Numbered from the stretch's first letter, positions 44,199-53,932 are shown. The stretch is DNA of 64,000 nucleotides from Flavobacterium algicola (GCF_022399565.1 NZ_JAJTUT010000001.1:124001-188000), one strand, 5' to 3'. Translations and numbers: made by a program. Notes: generated from the letters alone by a model not told the origin.

Positions 44199-45989
44199 TT
44201 ATTGTAATTCTAAAATATAAGATTCCAAAGGTGCCAATTGCATGGTTACAGTTCCTTCTCCATTATTAACTTCAAGTTGTAGCTTCGCTTTTTTGTATAA
44301 TTGATCTGTCAATTTGTAATTGCCATTCTGTAAGTTCCATTTTTCAATGACTAATTGTGGTACTTTGAGATTGAAAGAACTTGTGATCTCATCTGAAAAA
44401 TTTGTCACGATGATCAATTTCTGACTATCAGACCAGCGGGTATAACTGTAAATCCCCGTATCGTAACCATCAGTTTTGTAACGATTGGCAAATTGTATCT
44501 CTTGAAAATCGCCCATCACAGCAGAACTTTCGAGTATAAAATTTAGTAAGCGCTTGTAAAAGTCTCTCAGTTTAGTTTCGGTTTCTGTTAGTTGGCCGCC
44601 ATCAAACTTGCCGTCATTCATCCAGCGTTGGTGACTTGGCACTCCAACATAATCAAAAATTGAAGTACGGGAATGTGTACCAAAACCTCCATTTTCATTG
44701 GCAGCTTCGCCCACCTCTTGTCCAAAGTAAATCATCACGGGAGCGGCACTTATGGTTGCAGAAACCACCATCATCGGCTTTCCCTTCTCCCCCGAGCCAG
44801 CAAATTCTGGACTTGCAATGCGTTGTTCATCGTGATTGTCAAGAAATTTAAGCATATGCGGACTTACATTCCATAAGTCATACTGAATCTGCGTTAATTC
44901 ATCTGGCCAGGAACGTCCTTGAATAATGTCTTTCAATTTATCATATGTACCAACTTTATCATATAGGTAATCCATTTTACCCATTTTGATATAATTGTAA
45001 TACAAATCTGGATTGTAAACTTCGGCTAGTAAAAAAGCCTCCGGGTTTTGCATTTTAATAGCCGAATTCATGTAGCTCCAAAACTCAAATGGAACTAATT
45101 CCGCCATGTCGTAGCGAAAACCATCTACTCCTTTTTCAGTCCAGTACAAAGCAATATCTTTAAACTTATGCCATGAATCGGGTACATCCTTATCTGCCCA
45201 AAATTCAAAATGCGTTTCATATGATACTGTATCATAACCCCAAGGCAAATATGGAAAGTCTACTTGGCCGTCTGGACGTACACCATAATTAATTTTTGCT
45301 GTCTCGTACCAATCGTTTTTATCAGGCTTTGCCATTCTAGAGCCATTTCCCGTCCATTTCGCTGGTGATTCGATAAAAGGAGTGTCTAATAAATGATTTT
45401 TCTCACCACCCAAGGGAGGCTCGATATCTGGCAACTCAAATTTTGAATCTTTGATATAATAAAAGTTATTGTCCTTGTGATACGCTACAGTTGTATCATC
45501 ATCGATCCCAAAATCTTTGACTCCTTCTGGATTTGTTATACCCTCGTATTTACGTGCGACATGATTAGGAACAATATCAATAATAACTTTCATTCCAGCC
45601 TTATGAGTACGAGCAATCAAATCTTCAAATTCTCGCAAGCGGTTGGCTGGATCAGTTGCCAAATCAGGATTTACATTGTAGTAATCCTTTACGGCATAAG
45701 GAGAACCAGCACGTCCCTTTACTACCGATGGATGATCATTGGAGATTCCAATATTGGTGTAATCATTTATAAGTGCGTGATGAGGAACACCCGTGAACCA
45801 GATATGAGTAACACCCAGCTTTTTGATTTCGCGCAATGCTTTTGGAGTAAAATCTTTAAACTTCCCTACCCCATTCTCCTCTATAGTTCCCCAAGATTTA
45901 TTGGTTGTATTGGTATTTCCAAAAAGTCTAGTAAAGACATGGTAAACTACTTTTTTAGTATTAGCATTATTATCTTTTTCTATTTTCAT
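44199..45989 (-). CDS. GH13 alpha-amylase family enzyme
   Basis: This 596-residue glycoside hydrolase has the (beta/alpha)8 barrel motifs of GH13: IIDIVPNHVAR (region I), GFRYDMAE with the nucleophile Asp (region II), LLAEVYNP with the acid Glu (region III) and FLDNHDEQR with the stabilising Asp (region IV). A beta-sandwich C-terminal domain follows. No signal peptide is present, so it should act in the cytosol on alpha-glucans or maltodextrins. It is transcribed alone; no sus-type transport genes are near. Confidence 0.93.
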   Translation of the reverse strand: MKIEKDNNANTKKVVYHVFTRLFGNTNTTNKSWGTIEENGVGKFKDFTPKALREIKKLGVTHIWFTGVPHHALINDYTNIGISNDHPSVVKGRAGSPYAVKDYYNVNPDLATDPANRLREFEDLIARTHKAGMKVIIDIVPNHVARKYEGITNPEGVKDFGIDDDTTVAYHKDNNFYYIKDSKFELPDIEPPLGGEKNHLLDTPFIESPAKWTGNGSRMAKPDKNDWYETAKINYGVRPDGQVDFPYLPWGYDTVSYETHFEFWADKDVPDSWHKFKDIALYWTEKGVDGFRYDMAELVPFEFWSYMNSAIKMQNPEAFLLAEVYNPDLYYNYIKMGKMDYLYDKVGTYDKLKDIIQGRSWPDELTQIQYDLWNVSPHMLKFLDNHDEQRIASPEFAGSGEKGKPMMVVSATISAAPVMIYFGQEVGEAANENGGFGTHSRTSIFDYVGVPSHQRWMNDGKFDGGQLTETETKLRDFYKRLLNFILESSAVMGDFQEIQFANRYKTDGYDTGIYSYTRWSDSQKLIIVTNFSDEITSSFNLKVPQLVIEKWNLQNGNYKLTDQLYKKAKLQLEVNNGEGTVTMQLAPLESYILELQ

Positions 45990-46286
45990 ATCTAACTAAT
46001 TAGGTCTGTTGTCTATTTTTTCGCCATTAAATTAATGCCATCACATTCTATTTTCTAAATATAAGGCTTTCTAAAATTTTTCATTCTATGCTGTACCTTA
46101 TTTTTTAATTATCAATTTATAATATAAACCTAAGCTGCTGTTGATCAATTTTATTAAAAATATCGGCCATTCTTGATACAAATTTTTAAAATATGTTTTA
46201 TTAGTGCTTTTGTTATCTTAAATTTGAAAAGGTTTTAAGACAATATTTTGTAGTCTTAAATAATTATAGATTTTAAAGATAAAAGT

Positions 46287-47162
46287 ATGGCATCAGGAAT
46301 TTTTCTACTATTAGATGATATCGCAGCACTTATGGATGATGTTGTGGTAATGAGTAAAATCGCTACCAAAAAAACTGCCGCAATATTGGGTGATGATTTG
46401 GCTGTCAATGCAGAGAAAGCTTCTGGATTTGTGTCTTCTCGTGAAATTCCAGTACTATGGGCTATTACCAAAGGATCGCTTCTAAACAAATTGATCATAT
46501 TGCCGTTTGCCTTTGTTCTAAGTTACTTTCTACCTACATCGATAATCGTAATTCTTGCTTTAGGTGGTGTCTATTTGGCTTATGAAGGTGCTGAAAAGAT
46601 TTACGAATTCTTTTTTCCTCACGAGCATGCTGCAACCGCGGTTAATAAAGACAATTTATCCGAAGCAGAAATTCTTGCATTGGAAAAAGATAAAATAAAA
46701 TCGGCCATCATTACTGACTTTATATTATCAATTGAAATTATAATTATTGCTTTGGGAGAGGTACTCGAAAACACTTTTACGACTCAAATCATGGTTGTGT
46801 CTTTTATCGCAATTCTTGCCACCGTAGGAGTGTATGGAGTGGTAGCGCTAATTGTAAGAATGGATGATCTAGGAATAATATTGACGACCAAATCGAGTAA
46901 ACCTTTACAAACGACTGGTAAACTCCTAATAAAAGCACTTCCAATTGTTATTAAATCTCTTGGTTATATTGGTACTGTTGCTTTATTTCTTGTTGCTGGT
47001 GGAATTTTTAAACATAAAATCGCCTTTTTTCATCACTTTTTGGAATCACTTCCTAGCACCGCTAGCGAATTTATATTAGGTTTAGCAATAGGGTTTGTTG
47101 CCTTAGTAATAATCGGTGGTGCAAAATGGAGCTGGACAAAGCTATCTGGTAAAAAAGCATAA
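46287..47162 (+). CDS. DUF808 (YedI) family membrane protein
   Basis: The 291-residue protein starts MASGIFLLLDDIAALMDDV, the signature of the DUF808/YedI family, with ATKKTAAILGDDLAVNAEK directly after it. It has about six hydrophobic segments in the C-terminal two thirds. Its function is unknown. A TAAATTTG element (46219-46226) lies about 60 nt upstream. Confidence 0.93.
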   Translation: MASGIFLLLDDIAALMDDVVVMSKIATKKTAAILGDDLAVNAEKASGFVSSREIPVLWAITKGSLLNKLIILPFAFVLSYFLPTSIIVILALGGVYLAYEGAEKIYEFFFPHEHAATAVNKDNLSEAEILALEKDKIKSAIITDFILSIEIIIIALGEVLENTFTTQIMVVSFIAILATVGVYGVVALIVRMDDLGIILTTKSSKPLQTTGKLLIKALPIVIKSLGYIGTVALFLVAGGIFKHKIAFFHHFLESLPSTASEFILGLAIGFVALVIIGGAKWSWTKLSGKKA

Positions 47163-47184
47163 TAATTTTAAAGTTAATAAAAGA

Positions 47185-47240
47185 AAAACCATTAAAGAAT
47201 AGCTGCAATATTAAAATTGCAGCTATTCTTTAATGGTTTT
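47185..47240. terminator. very long perfect hairpin between convergent genes
   Basis: The arms 47185-47209 and 47216-47240 pair perfectly over 25 bp (AAAACCATTAAAGAATAGC at the outer end) around a 6-nt loop. With A- and T-rich ends it can terminate both the DUF808 gene and the convergent helicase gene, but it is far longer than needed. Confidence 0.8.
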
Positions 47241-47287
47241 AAATTATCTGAAATATTAAGCTAGTTAATCTTTAGTGCATTCGATTA

Positions 47288-48631
47288 TTATTTTTTCTTC
47301 TTCTTGGCAGCTCTAATTTTCAACATATTTCTGTTTACAGAACCATGAGTTTTCTTCTTAGTTTTTGATGGTCCACCCAAGTTGACTTTGGTATTCTTCT
47401 TAGATTTATCATGAAAAGCTCCATCTCCATCTGGTTTTTTCTTTCGAACAAACTTAATAACTTGGCGTTCTTTTTCGGGTTCGATTAACTTAACTGAAAT
47501 TTCTACTTCTTCAGGAAACTCTTCGATCAATAGTTCCATATTCATTAAAACTTCAACCTCAACCTTAGCTTCTTCTTCTCTTGGAGTTATAAAACTTATT
47601 GCTGTACCTGTAGCATCAGCACGACCTGTACGTCCAATACGGTGCATATATAATTCACCTGCTTCTGGCATTTCAAAATTGATAACATGTGTAATGTTCG
47701 AAATATCCAAACCTCTCGCCATGATATCTGTAGTAATCAATCCACGTAGATTTCCAGCTTGGAATTCTGCCATAGTTGTCAAACGGTAATTTTGAGATTT
47801 ATTAGAGTGAATAACACCAAATTGACCTTCAAAATCTTCTTCCATACGTTCGAAAACCATATCAGAGATTTTTTTATTATTCACAAAAACAAGTACCCTA
47901 CTCATGTCTTCATTTGTAGCTAATAAATGTTTTAGTAAATTTATTTTTGTATTGAAATTAGGAACATTATATGTAATTTGTTTAATGTTTTCTAATGGAG
48001 TACCTGATGCAGAAAGCGTTACCTCTTCGGGATAATCAAAAAAGTCATTTAACACCGCATCAACTTCATCGGTCATTGTTGCAGAAAACAAAATATTTTG
48101 ACGTTTTACTGGCATCATTGCAAGTAAAGCAGTCAATTGTGTTCTAAACCCTAAATTTAACATCTCGTCAAACTCATCAATAACTAGTTTTTGAGTTTCT
48201 TCAAAACGAATGACGTTGTCTAAGGCTAAATCCATCGTTCTACCGGGAGTACCAACAAGAATATCAGTTCCCATATACACATTTTTTTTCTGTGTATTGA
48301 TATTTACACCTCCGTAGATACCTATAGTACGGACCGACATGTATTTGGTTAATTTTTCAATTTCATCTACTACCTGCACAACCAACTCCCTTGTAGGCAC
48401 AAGCACAACAAGTTTTGGCGTATGGGTTACATTAAATTTATACAGCTTTAATAAAGGCAATAAATAAGCAAAGGTTTTACCCGTTCCTGTTTGTGCAATT
48501 CCCATCATATCGCGACCAGACATGATTACTGAAAATGACTTTTCCTGTATAGGAGTTGGAGTTACAAATCCCAAATCATCAATTGCTTTTTGTACTGATT
48601 TTGGAAGATTAAATTGCTCGAAAGTGCTCAT
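47288..48631 (-). CDS. DEAD-box RNA helicase with DEFD motif
   Basis: The 447-residue helicase has the Q motif (FVTPTPIQE), Walker A TGTGKT (48-53), motif III SAT, RGLDI and HRIGRTGR, plus a basic C-terminal tail (ending KKKKK) for RNA binding. Motif II is DEFD (152-155) instead of DEAD; the two catalytic acidic residues Asp152 and Glu153 are kept, so activity is expected. It resembles the RhlE/CsdA group acting in ribosome assembly or RNA decay. A TATCTTTG element lies 17 nt upstream. Confidence 0.93.
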   Translation of the reverse strand: MSTFEQFNLPKSVQKAIDDLGFVTPTPIQEKSFSVIMSGRDMMGIAQTGTGKTFAYLLPLLKLYKFNVTHTPKLVVLVPTRELVVQVVDEIEKLTKYMSVRTIGIYGGVNINTQKKNVYMGTDILVGTPGRTMDLALDNVIRFEETQKLVIDEFDEMLNLGFRTQLTALLAMMPVKRQNILFSATMTDEVDAVLNDFFDYPEEVTLSASGTPLENIKQITYNVPNFNTKINLLKHLLATNEDMSRVLVFVNNKKISDMVFERMEEDFEGQFGVIHSNKSQNYRLTTMAEFQAGNLRGLITTDIMARGLDISNITHVINFEMPEAGELYMHRIGRTGRADATGTAISFITPREEEAKVEVEVLMNMELLIEEFPEEVEISVKLIEPEKERQVIKFVRKKKPDGDGAFHDKSKKNTKVNLGGPSKTKKKTHGSVNRNMLKIRAAKKKKK

Positions 48632-48648
48632 AAAACGTATATTTTGTG

Positions 48649-48656
48649 CAAAGATA
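48649..48656 (-). promoter_or_regulatory. promoter -7 element of the DEAD-box gene
   Basis: On the minus strand TATCTTTG lies 17 nt upstream of the helicase start codon, so the leader would be about ten nucleotides. Confidence 0.5.
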
Positions 48657-48886
48657 CATTAAAATAACTAGTTCGCAGATGTAGGTGTATTCTAAAGCAC
48701 CAAATCAGAAAAGATAGGTTTAAATAAAGGCTTAAATACTTTATTATTTTTATTTAATTGGATCACTGTTTGAGTAATTCTTTTCGAAAAATAAAATTTC
48801 TATGAGTAGCTGTCTAACCCTTGTTAATTTTCTTATTTTTCGAATAATTTCATGATTATCATTTTACAAAAATCAAAAACAAGTAG

Positions 48887-48894
48887 TATATTTG
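48887..48894 (+). promoter_or_regulatory. promoter -7 element of the repeat-kinase gene
   Basis: TATATTTG lies 16 nt before the start codon of the histidine kinase, again implying a very short leader. Confidence 0.5.
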
Positions 48895-48910
48895 AGCGTT
48901 ATTTAAGCCG

Positions 48911-50209
48911 ATGAAAAAAAATCTAATTTCTAAGATTGCTCTTCCCATTAGTCCGAAGGACACCTATGCAAAGAAATTAGTATTTGCAAATATGAAGCTT
49001 GCGCTGCAGATCAAAGAGGGAATTAAAAGAGCTAAAGAATTGGCACTTGTCAATAAAGAGCTTGCATTTCAAAATGAAGAAAAGGAACGTCGCGCCGCAG
49101 AATTGGCTATTGCAAATAAAGAACTTGCTTTTCAAAATCAAGAGAAGGAAAATCGTGCAGCAGAATTGGCTGTTGCAAATAGGGAGCTGGCTTTTCAAAA
49201 TCAAGAAAAAGAAAATCGTGCATCCGAATTAGCCATTGCAAATGAGGAATTAGCCTTTCAAAATCAAGAGAAAGAAAAGCGCGCAGCTGAATTAGTGATT
49301 GCAAATGAAGAACTACTTTTTCAAAATAAAGAAAAGGAAAATCGTGCAGCTGAGTTAGCCATTGCTAATAAAGAACTTTTATTTCAAAATCAGGAAAAAG
49401 AAAAACGCGCGGCTGAATTAGTACTTGCTAATGAAGAACTTGCTTTTCAAAATCAGGAAAAAGAAAAACGTGCATCTGAATTATTGATTGCCAATAAGGA
49501 ACTAGAGGCATTTACCTATATCTCAAGTCATGATTTACAAGAACCTTTGCGAAAAATTCAGACTTTCTCGAGTAGAATACTTTCTGATGAACTTCAAAAC
49601 TTATCTACAAAAGGAAAACATTCCTTTGAACGCATCCAACATTCTGCATTTTACATGCAAACTTTGATTAAAGATTTGTTGGCTTATTCACGCACTACAG
49701 CAGTTACAAAAAACTTTATTAAGAGCGATCTTAAAGCGATTATTAAAGAAGCTCTAGAAACATTAGAGGATGAAATACAGAAACAAAATGCAAGCATTGT
49801 TATTGATGCCGATAGTGAATGTGAAGTTATTCCATTTCAGTTTCGTCAGCTGTTACAAAATTTGATTGGTAATTCACTCAAATTTCATAGTAGAAATAAT
49901 ATTCCTCATATTATCATTCATACAAGTTATATTTCGAAGAATGATGCTCTCCATTTAGGCCTGCCTCAGCAAATTGAATATTGCCATTTGAAGGTAAGTG
50001 ACAATGGTCTTGGTTTTGATGCGCAATACAGCGATAAAATATTTGAAATTTTTCAGCGCTTGCATAATGATGCTGGTTACGAAGGAACAGGTATCGGTCT
50101 GACGATTGCTAAAAAAATTATAGAAAATCACAATGGAATAATTAAAGCATCAGGAGTTGTAGATAAAGGAGCTGTCTTCGATATCTATATTCCCACTCAT
50201 CAATCATAA
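48911..50209 (+). CDS. soluble histidine kinase with 21-residue coiled-coil repeats
   Basis: This 432-residue kinase has no transmembrane segment or recognised sensor domain. Residues 22-198 are tandem 21-residue repeats of the form ELAIANKELAFQN-xEKExRAA, equal to three heptads, so a long parallel coiled coil is expected. HisKA follows with phospho-His207 (SSHDLQEPLRKI), then the ATPase domain: N-box QNLIGNSLKF, G1 SDNGLGFD and G2 GYEGTGIGLTIAKK. The kinase core is close to that of the CHASE3-PAS kinase at 21.8 kb. It probably gets its signal by contact with another protein through the coiled coil. It is an orphan, with no regulator next to it. Confidence 0.92.
   Translation: MKKNLISKIALPISPKDTYAKKLVFANMKLALQIKEGIKRAKELALVNKELAFQNEEKERRAAELAIANKELAFQNQEKENRAAELAVANRELAFQNQEKENRASELAIANEELAFQNQEKEKRAAELVIANEELLFQNKEKENRAAELAIANKELLFQNQEKEKRAAELVLANEELAFQNQEKEKRASELLIANKELEAFTYISSHDLQEPLRKIQTFSSRILSDELQNLSTKGKHSFERIQHSAFYMQTLIKDLLAYSRTTAVTKNFIKSDLKAIIKEALETLEDEIQKQNASIVIDADSECEVIPFQFRQLLQNLIGNSLKFHSRNNIPHIIIHTSYISKNDALHLGLPQQIEYCHLKVSDNGLGFDAQYSDKIFEIFQRLHNDAGYEGTGIGLTIAKKIIENHNGIIKASGVVDKGAVFDIYIPTHQS
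49037..49477 (+). repeat. 63-bp tandem coding repeat, seven full units
   Basis: Seven units of 63 bp encode residues 43-189 of the kinase, flanked by a degenerate unit before (residues 22-42) and a partial unit after (190-198). Units vary mainly at K/E/R positions and by A/V/L changes. Repeats of this kind can expand or contract by slippage or recombination, always in frame. Confidence 0.93.
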
Positions 50210-50367
50210 AACGATTTTATTTATAATCTTTTATGCATTCCTTATTGCTCTTTGTATTTTATAAGGTACTAATGGTGTATTACTATATTTTAACTATGAC
50301 GCAACTTTGATTTTAAATCACCTTCTATAACTTCAAATCTTGATTTAAAATGCTGATTATATTAATA

Positions 50368-50416
50368 AAAAAAAATCTAACTCTGCTACCACATGCATGC
50401 GGCTAACAGAGTTAGA
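50368..50416 (-). terminator. terminator of the 50.5 kb membrane protein gene
   Basis: TCTAACTCTG (50376-50385) and CAGAGTTAGA (50407-50416) form a perfect 10-bp stem with an inner CATGCATG hairpin; on the minus strand a run of T follows. It lies about 90 nt beyond the stop of the leftward gene. Confidence 0.75.
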
Positions 50417-50506
50417 AATTATTGTTTTGGAAATATAAAATAAATTGGTGTACAAAAATTATATCGTGAGCAAATCACTCCACTTATTTAGATTCTTGTC
50501 TACCTT

Positions 50507-50998
50507 TTATTTTTTTATAAATGAAATATTAGAAAAATATTTCTCAATCATAAGGTAAGATATTGGAAAAAACATAAAAGGAATCAAGTAAAATATTGAT
50601 ATAGACTCTGCTCCTGAAACGTTTGATAATAAATTATCAAAAGAATAACCAAAAAAATCTGCTCCTAGATTAACAAAATTAGTGTACTGGTATTTTGCCA
50701 ATGCAAACTGTGCGATAACTAATAATGAAAATAGAATGTGTATCGACATTTGTGCAATTGGTTTTTTTAAATATCCAAACAGAAAATAAATTGGATAAAG
50801 TAAAATAGCGATAAGTAATACTGATTCGATATCGGCAAGGACTGAAAAACCAAATGACATCAATATATTTGAAGCAGAAACTCCAGAAAATATTTTAGAT
50901 ATTACTTCAAATAGACTGCTTATCCATAAAGTTACTATTAGTGAAATAGCTAGCGTAAAAAATGATGATTTAATACAAAGTTGTAGATTTTTTTTCAT
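50507..50998 (-). CDS. hypothetical four-helix membrane protein
   Basis: The 163-residue protein has four hydrophobic helices (around 12-38, 48-70, 82-100 and 132-155) and a basic N-terminus (MKKNLQLC). It is not a family I recognise. It is transcribed alone between a kinase gene and a DUF2400 gene, with about 280 nt of A+T-rich non-coding DNA on its upstream side and a terminator downstream. Confidence 0.6.
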   Translation of the reverse strand: MKKNLQLCIKSSFFTLAISLIVTLWISSLFEVISKIFSGVSASNILMSFGFSVLADIESVLLIAILLYPIYFLFGYLKKPIAQMSIHILFSLLVIAQFALAKYQYTNFVNLGADFFGYSFDNLLSNVSGAESISIFYLIPFMFFPISYLMIEKYFSNISFIKK

Positions 50999-51280
50999 GA
51001 TTTGGGGAACGTTTTAAATGTTGCTATAATTGTAGGTGATTATATTTAGGATCATAAATAATCCATATTCAAATTTAATTATTCAAATGTAGTAAACAAC
51101 AAACAATATAACCGATAAAAAACATAAAAAATCGATGAAATACATAAATTGACTTAAAATAATAACTAAATCTTACAAAAAAATAAATAATATAAGTAGT
51201 ATGTTATCAAAAATCATTGATTAAAGAGTGGGAAATTCTGAATTTCAAATACAAAAGACTTTAAAAATTTTTAATAGGAA

Positions 51281-52045
51281 CTAAAAACCTTCGAAAACCC
51301 CTAATCCAAAAAGTGCAAAATCATATTTAGAAGGATCTTTAGCATCCAATTCACGAAGTCGAGCATCTAATTCTGCCAAAGCTTTGGCATCATTTTGTTT
51401 ACGAGTTAGCAATCCTAATTTTCGAGCAACATTTCCAGAATGCACGTCTAATGGACAAGAAAGGGCCGCCATAGAAACTGTTTTCCATATACCTAAATCG
51501 ACACCTTTTAAATCTTGACGACACATCCATCTTAAGTACATATTAATTCTCTTCGCGGCAGAGTTATTTGATGGGTCGGATACGTGCTTCTGCGTACGGC
51601 TCAAATGCGGAATTTCAAAAAATGTCTTTTTAAATTCAGATATACTCGTTTGCATAGAATTTGGCTGTTGATGCTTTGCAAATACAGACTCTAATCCATC
51701 ATGATTTTGGTAAATATTCTGCAGACTTTGAATAAAGAAGGCAAAGTCTAGATTATTAAATGTTCGGTGAACAAAAGATTCCAAACGTTCTAAATCAGTA
51801 TCCGTGTGTGACATTACATAATCATAGGGTGCGTTGCCCATCATCTCCATCATGCGGTGGCTATTTCTGATGATCATGGTACGATTTCCCCAAGCAATGG
51901 TAGCGCTTAAGAAACCTGCTATTTCAATATCTTCTTTTTGAATAAATAAATGCGGAATTTGCACGGGGTCACTATCAATAAAATCAAGAGTATTGTACTG
52001 AATAACTTTTTCGTCTAGAAATTCTTTTAGTTCTGTCTGGTTCAT
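51281..52045 (-). CDS. TIGR02757/DUF2400 family protein
   Basis: This 254-residue cytosolic protein has the family blocks FLSATIAWGNRTMI and RRWM-like MYLRWMCRQDLKGVDLGIW followed by PLDVHSGNVARKLGLL. The family (PF09674) is widespread in Bacteroidetes; the C-terminal half has features reminiscent of helix-hairpin-helix DNA glycosylases, but no activity is known to me. Its ATG overlaps by 4 nt the stop of a small upstream frame at 52042-52248. Confidence 0.88.
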   Translation of the reverse strand: MNQTELKEFLDEKVIQYNTLDFIDSDPVQIPHLFIQKEDIEIAGFLSATIAWGNRTMIIRNSHRMMEMMGNAPYDYVMSHTDTDLERLESFVHRTFNNLDFAFFIQSLQNIYQNHDGLESVFAKHQQPNSMQTSISEFKKTFFEIPHLSRTQKHVSDPSNNSAAKRINMYLRWMCRQDLKGVDLGIWKTVSMAALSCPLDVHSGNVARKLGLLTRKQNDAKALAELDARLRELDAKDPSKYDFALFGLGVFEGF

Positions 52046-52248
52046 TTGAATTTCTTTGCGTAAAATCCGTCTTTTAAATTAAGGGTTCTCATTTGTGGAT
52101 AATAACCATAATTATTTTCGAAATAATCGATCACTTTTTTGTTGGTCGCTGGTAGTGGTGCGCTTCCTACCTCCCGAAACAAATCATTTTTTATTGGAAA
52201 ATAGTAGCTAAGATTGTCTTTTTCTATTCTTTCAAAATCTATTTGCAA
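52042..52248 (-). CDS. small hypothetical protein coupled to the DUF2400 gene
   Basis: The 68-residue protein (MQIDFERIEKDNLSYYFPIK...) is polar with many Tyr and Phe and has no signal peptide or membrane helix. Its stop overlaps the DUF2400 start by 4 nt (ATGA), an arrangement typical of translational coupling, which supports it as a real gene. I recognise no family. It could also be the shortened remnant of a larger protein. Confidence 0.5.
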   Translation of the reverse strand: MQIDFERIEKDNLSYYFPIKNDLFREVGSAPLPATNKKVIDYFENNYGYYPQMRTLNLKDGFYAKKFK

Positions 52249-52419
52249 GTTACTATTTGTATGAGGGATAATGAAATTATCAAAGGAAAATGTTGAGTTG
52301 TATTGCAGTTTGGGGTTAATTTATTAAGAGCCTTTTCTCGAAAAACGCATGTAAACCTAAAACTATTTAACTAAACCATAATCATCTAGCCATTTTAGTA
52401 TTTAATTATAGAACAATCT

Positions 52420-53082
52420 CTAGCTAACAATAATTCCGTCGGACATTATTAATTTTCTATCGGCCATATTTGCAAGTTCTTCGTTATGTGTTACGATCAC
52501 AAAAGTCTGACCGAACTCATCACGCAACTTAAAGAACAGCTGGTGTAAATTTTCAGCAGAAACGGTATCTAAATTTCCAGATGGTTCATCTGCAAAAATT
52601 ACAGCAGGTTTGTTTATCAATGCTCTTGCTACAGCGACACGTTGTTGTTCTCCGCCTGAAAGCTCATTAGGTTTGTGGTTGATTCTATGTGATAAACCTA
52701 AATAATCTAACAATCTTTTGGCTTCAATTTCTGTTTCCTTTTTAGGTTTATTGGCGATAAAGGCCGGAATGCAAACATTTTCTAAAGCTGTAAATTCAGG
52801 TAAAAGCTGATGAAACTGAAAAATAAAACCTAAATTAAGGTTGCGAAATTTAGATAAATTTTTATCATTCATCTCTAAAATTGATTCTCCATTGATCATT
52901 AGAGAAGCTTCTTTTTGTGTAGCCGGATGATCTAGCGTGCCTAATATTTGCAGCAGCGTTGTTTTACCAGCACCAGATGCACCCACAATCGATACAATCT
53001 CACCTTTTTGGATATGCAGATCTACTCCCTTTAAAACTTGAAGTTGATCGTAATATTTATGTAAATTTTTAGCTTGAATCAT
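52420..53082 (-). CDS. lolD: ABC transporter ATPase, LolD type
   Basis: The 220-residue ATPase has Walker A GASGAGKT (34-41), signature LSGGEQQR (141-148) and Walker B VIFADEP (161-167), with the [16 protein letters not shown] stretch typical of LolD/MacB-type ATPases. LolD powers extraction of lipoproteins from the inner membrane together with LolC/E, whose genes are not here. I start at ATG 53082 ([13 protein letters not shown]), six codons inside the longest frame, as in family members. Confidence 0.88.
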   Translation of the reverse strand: MIQAKNLHKYYDQLQVLKGVDLHIQKGEIVSIVGASGAGKTTLLQILGTLDHPATQKEASLMINGESILEMNDKNLSKFRNLNLGFIFQFHQLLPEFTALENVCIPAFIANKPKKETEIEAKRLLDYLGLSHRINHKPNELSGGEQQRVAVARALINKPAVIFADEPSGNLDTVSAENLHQLFFKLRDEFGQTFVIVTHNEELANMADRKLIMSDGIIVS

Positions 53083-53272
53083 TTGAATCCGTTTCAGCAA
53101 AGAAACAAAGATTTTATAGATTAACCATTCTTTTTAAGATCATAAAAGATAAATTTTAGTTAAAAACAACCTGTAAAAACTCTAGAATGAACTAAATTTG
53201 ATTAAAATTAAATAACCCATTATAATCCTTAATTGCAGACTAATATTAGTTGTTTGTAATAACTTAACTATC

Positions 53273-53818
53273 ATGAACGAAAATATAAAAAACGAAATTG
53301 CTATTTTTGGTGGAGGTTGCTTCTGGTGTACTGAAGCCGTATTTTTGCAACTTAAAGGTGTGACATCTGCCCTACCTGGATATATTGGCGGATTTAACCC
53401 AAATCCTACGTACAAAGAAGTTTGCACTGGTGAAACAGGCCATGCCGAAGCGATTCAAATTGATTTTAATCCAGATGAAATATCTTATGCTAAATTACTT
53501 GAGATATTTTTTGCTACACACGATCCGACTACATTAAACCGTCAAGGAAATGACATTGGTACACAATATCGAAGCGAAATATTTTATGTGAATGAAAATC
53601 AAAAAAAATTAGCTGAAGCATATATTGAATACTTGACAGAAGAAAAAATTTATCAAGATCCAATCGTTACTAAAATCTCCGAGAGTTCTACTTTCTACCA
53701 TGCAGAAGATTACCACAAGAATTACTATAACGGTAATAAAGAGCAAGGTTACTGCTCTATGGTTATTACTCCAAAGGTGAATAAATTTCAAGAAAAATAC
53801 AGTGACCTTTTAAAATAA
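53273..53818 (+). CDS. msrA: peptide methionine sulfoxide reductase A
   Basis: This 181-residue enzyme reduces methionine-S-sulfoxide in proteins. The catalytic Cys16 lies in FGGGCFWCTEAVF, and the family blocks GYIGGFNPNPTYKEVCTGETGHAE and DIGTQYRSEIF (described by their first residues) follow. There is no signal peptide, so it is cytosolic. It fits with the other oxidative-damage genes of the window. A terminator follows. Confidence 0.96.
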   Translation: MNENIKNEIAIFGGGCFWCTEAVFLQLKGVTSALPGYIGGFNPNPTYKEVCTGETGHAEAIQIDFNPDEISYAKLLEIFFATHDPTTLNRQGNDIGTQYRSEIFYVNENQKKLAEAYIEYLTEEKIYQDPIVTKISESSTFYHAEDYHKNYYNGNKEQGYCSMVITPKVNKFQEKYSDLLK

Positions 53819-53840
53819 AAGAAGGGACCTAATTGCATAA

Positions 53841-53884
53841 AAAAACCACAGTCAAAACATTTTATCGTTTTAACTGTGGTTTTT
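53841..53884 (+). terminator. terminator after msrA
   Basis: The arms 53841-53858 and 53867-53884 (AAAAACCACAGT..ACTGTGGTTTTT) pair with one mismatch around an 8-nt loop and end in a T-run. Confidence 0.88.
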
Positions 53885-53932
53885 ATATTTCAAATAATAA
53901 GTAACTTTAGCTTATCAAAAATTCTTATAACA

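Noticed and set aside
48977..49304. Several overlapping open frames on both strands in the kinase gene
   Set aside because: They are produced by the 63-bp coding repeat and lie fully inside the kinase gene.
53876..53932. Longer start for the small membrane protein at 53.9 kb
   Set aside because: The extension begins in the msrA terminator stem and uses a GTG start; ATG 53933 is better.
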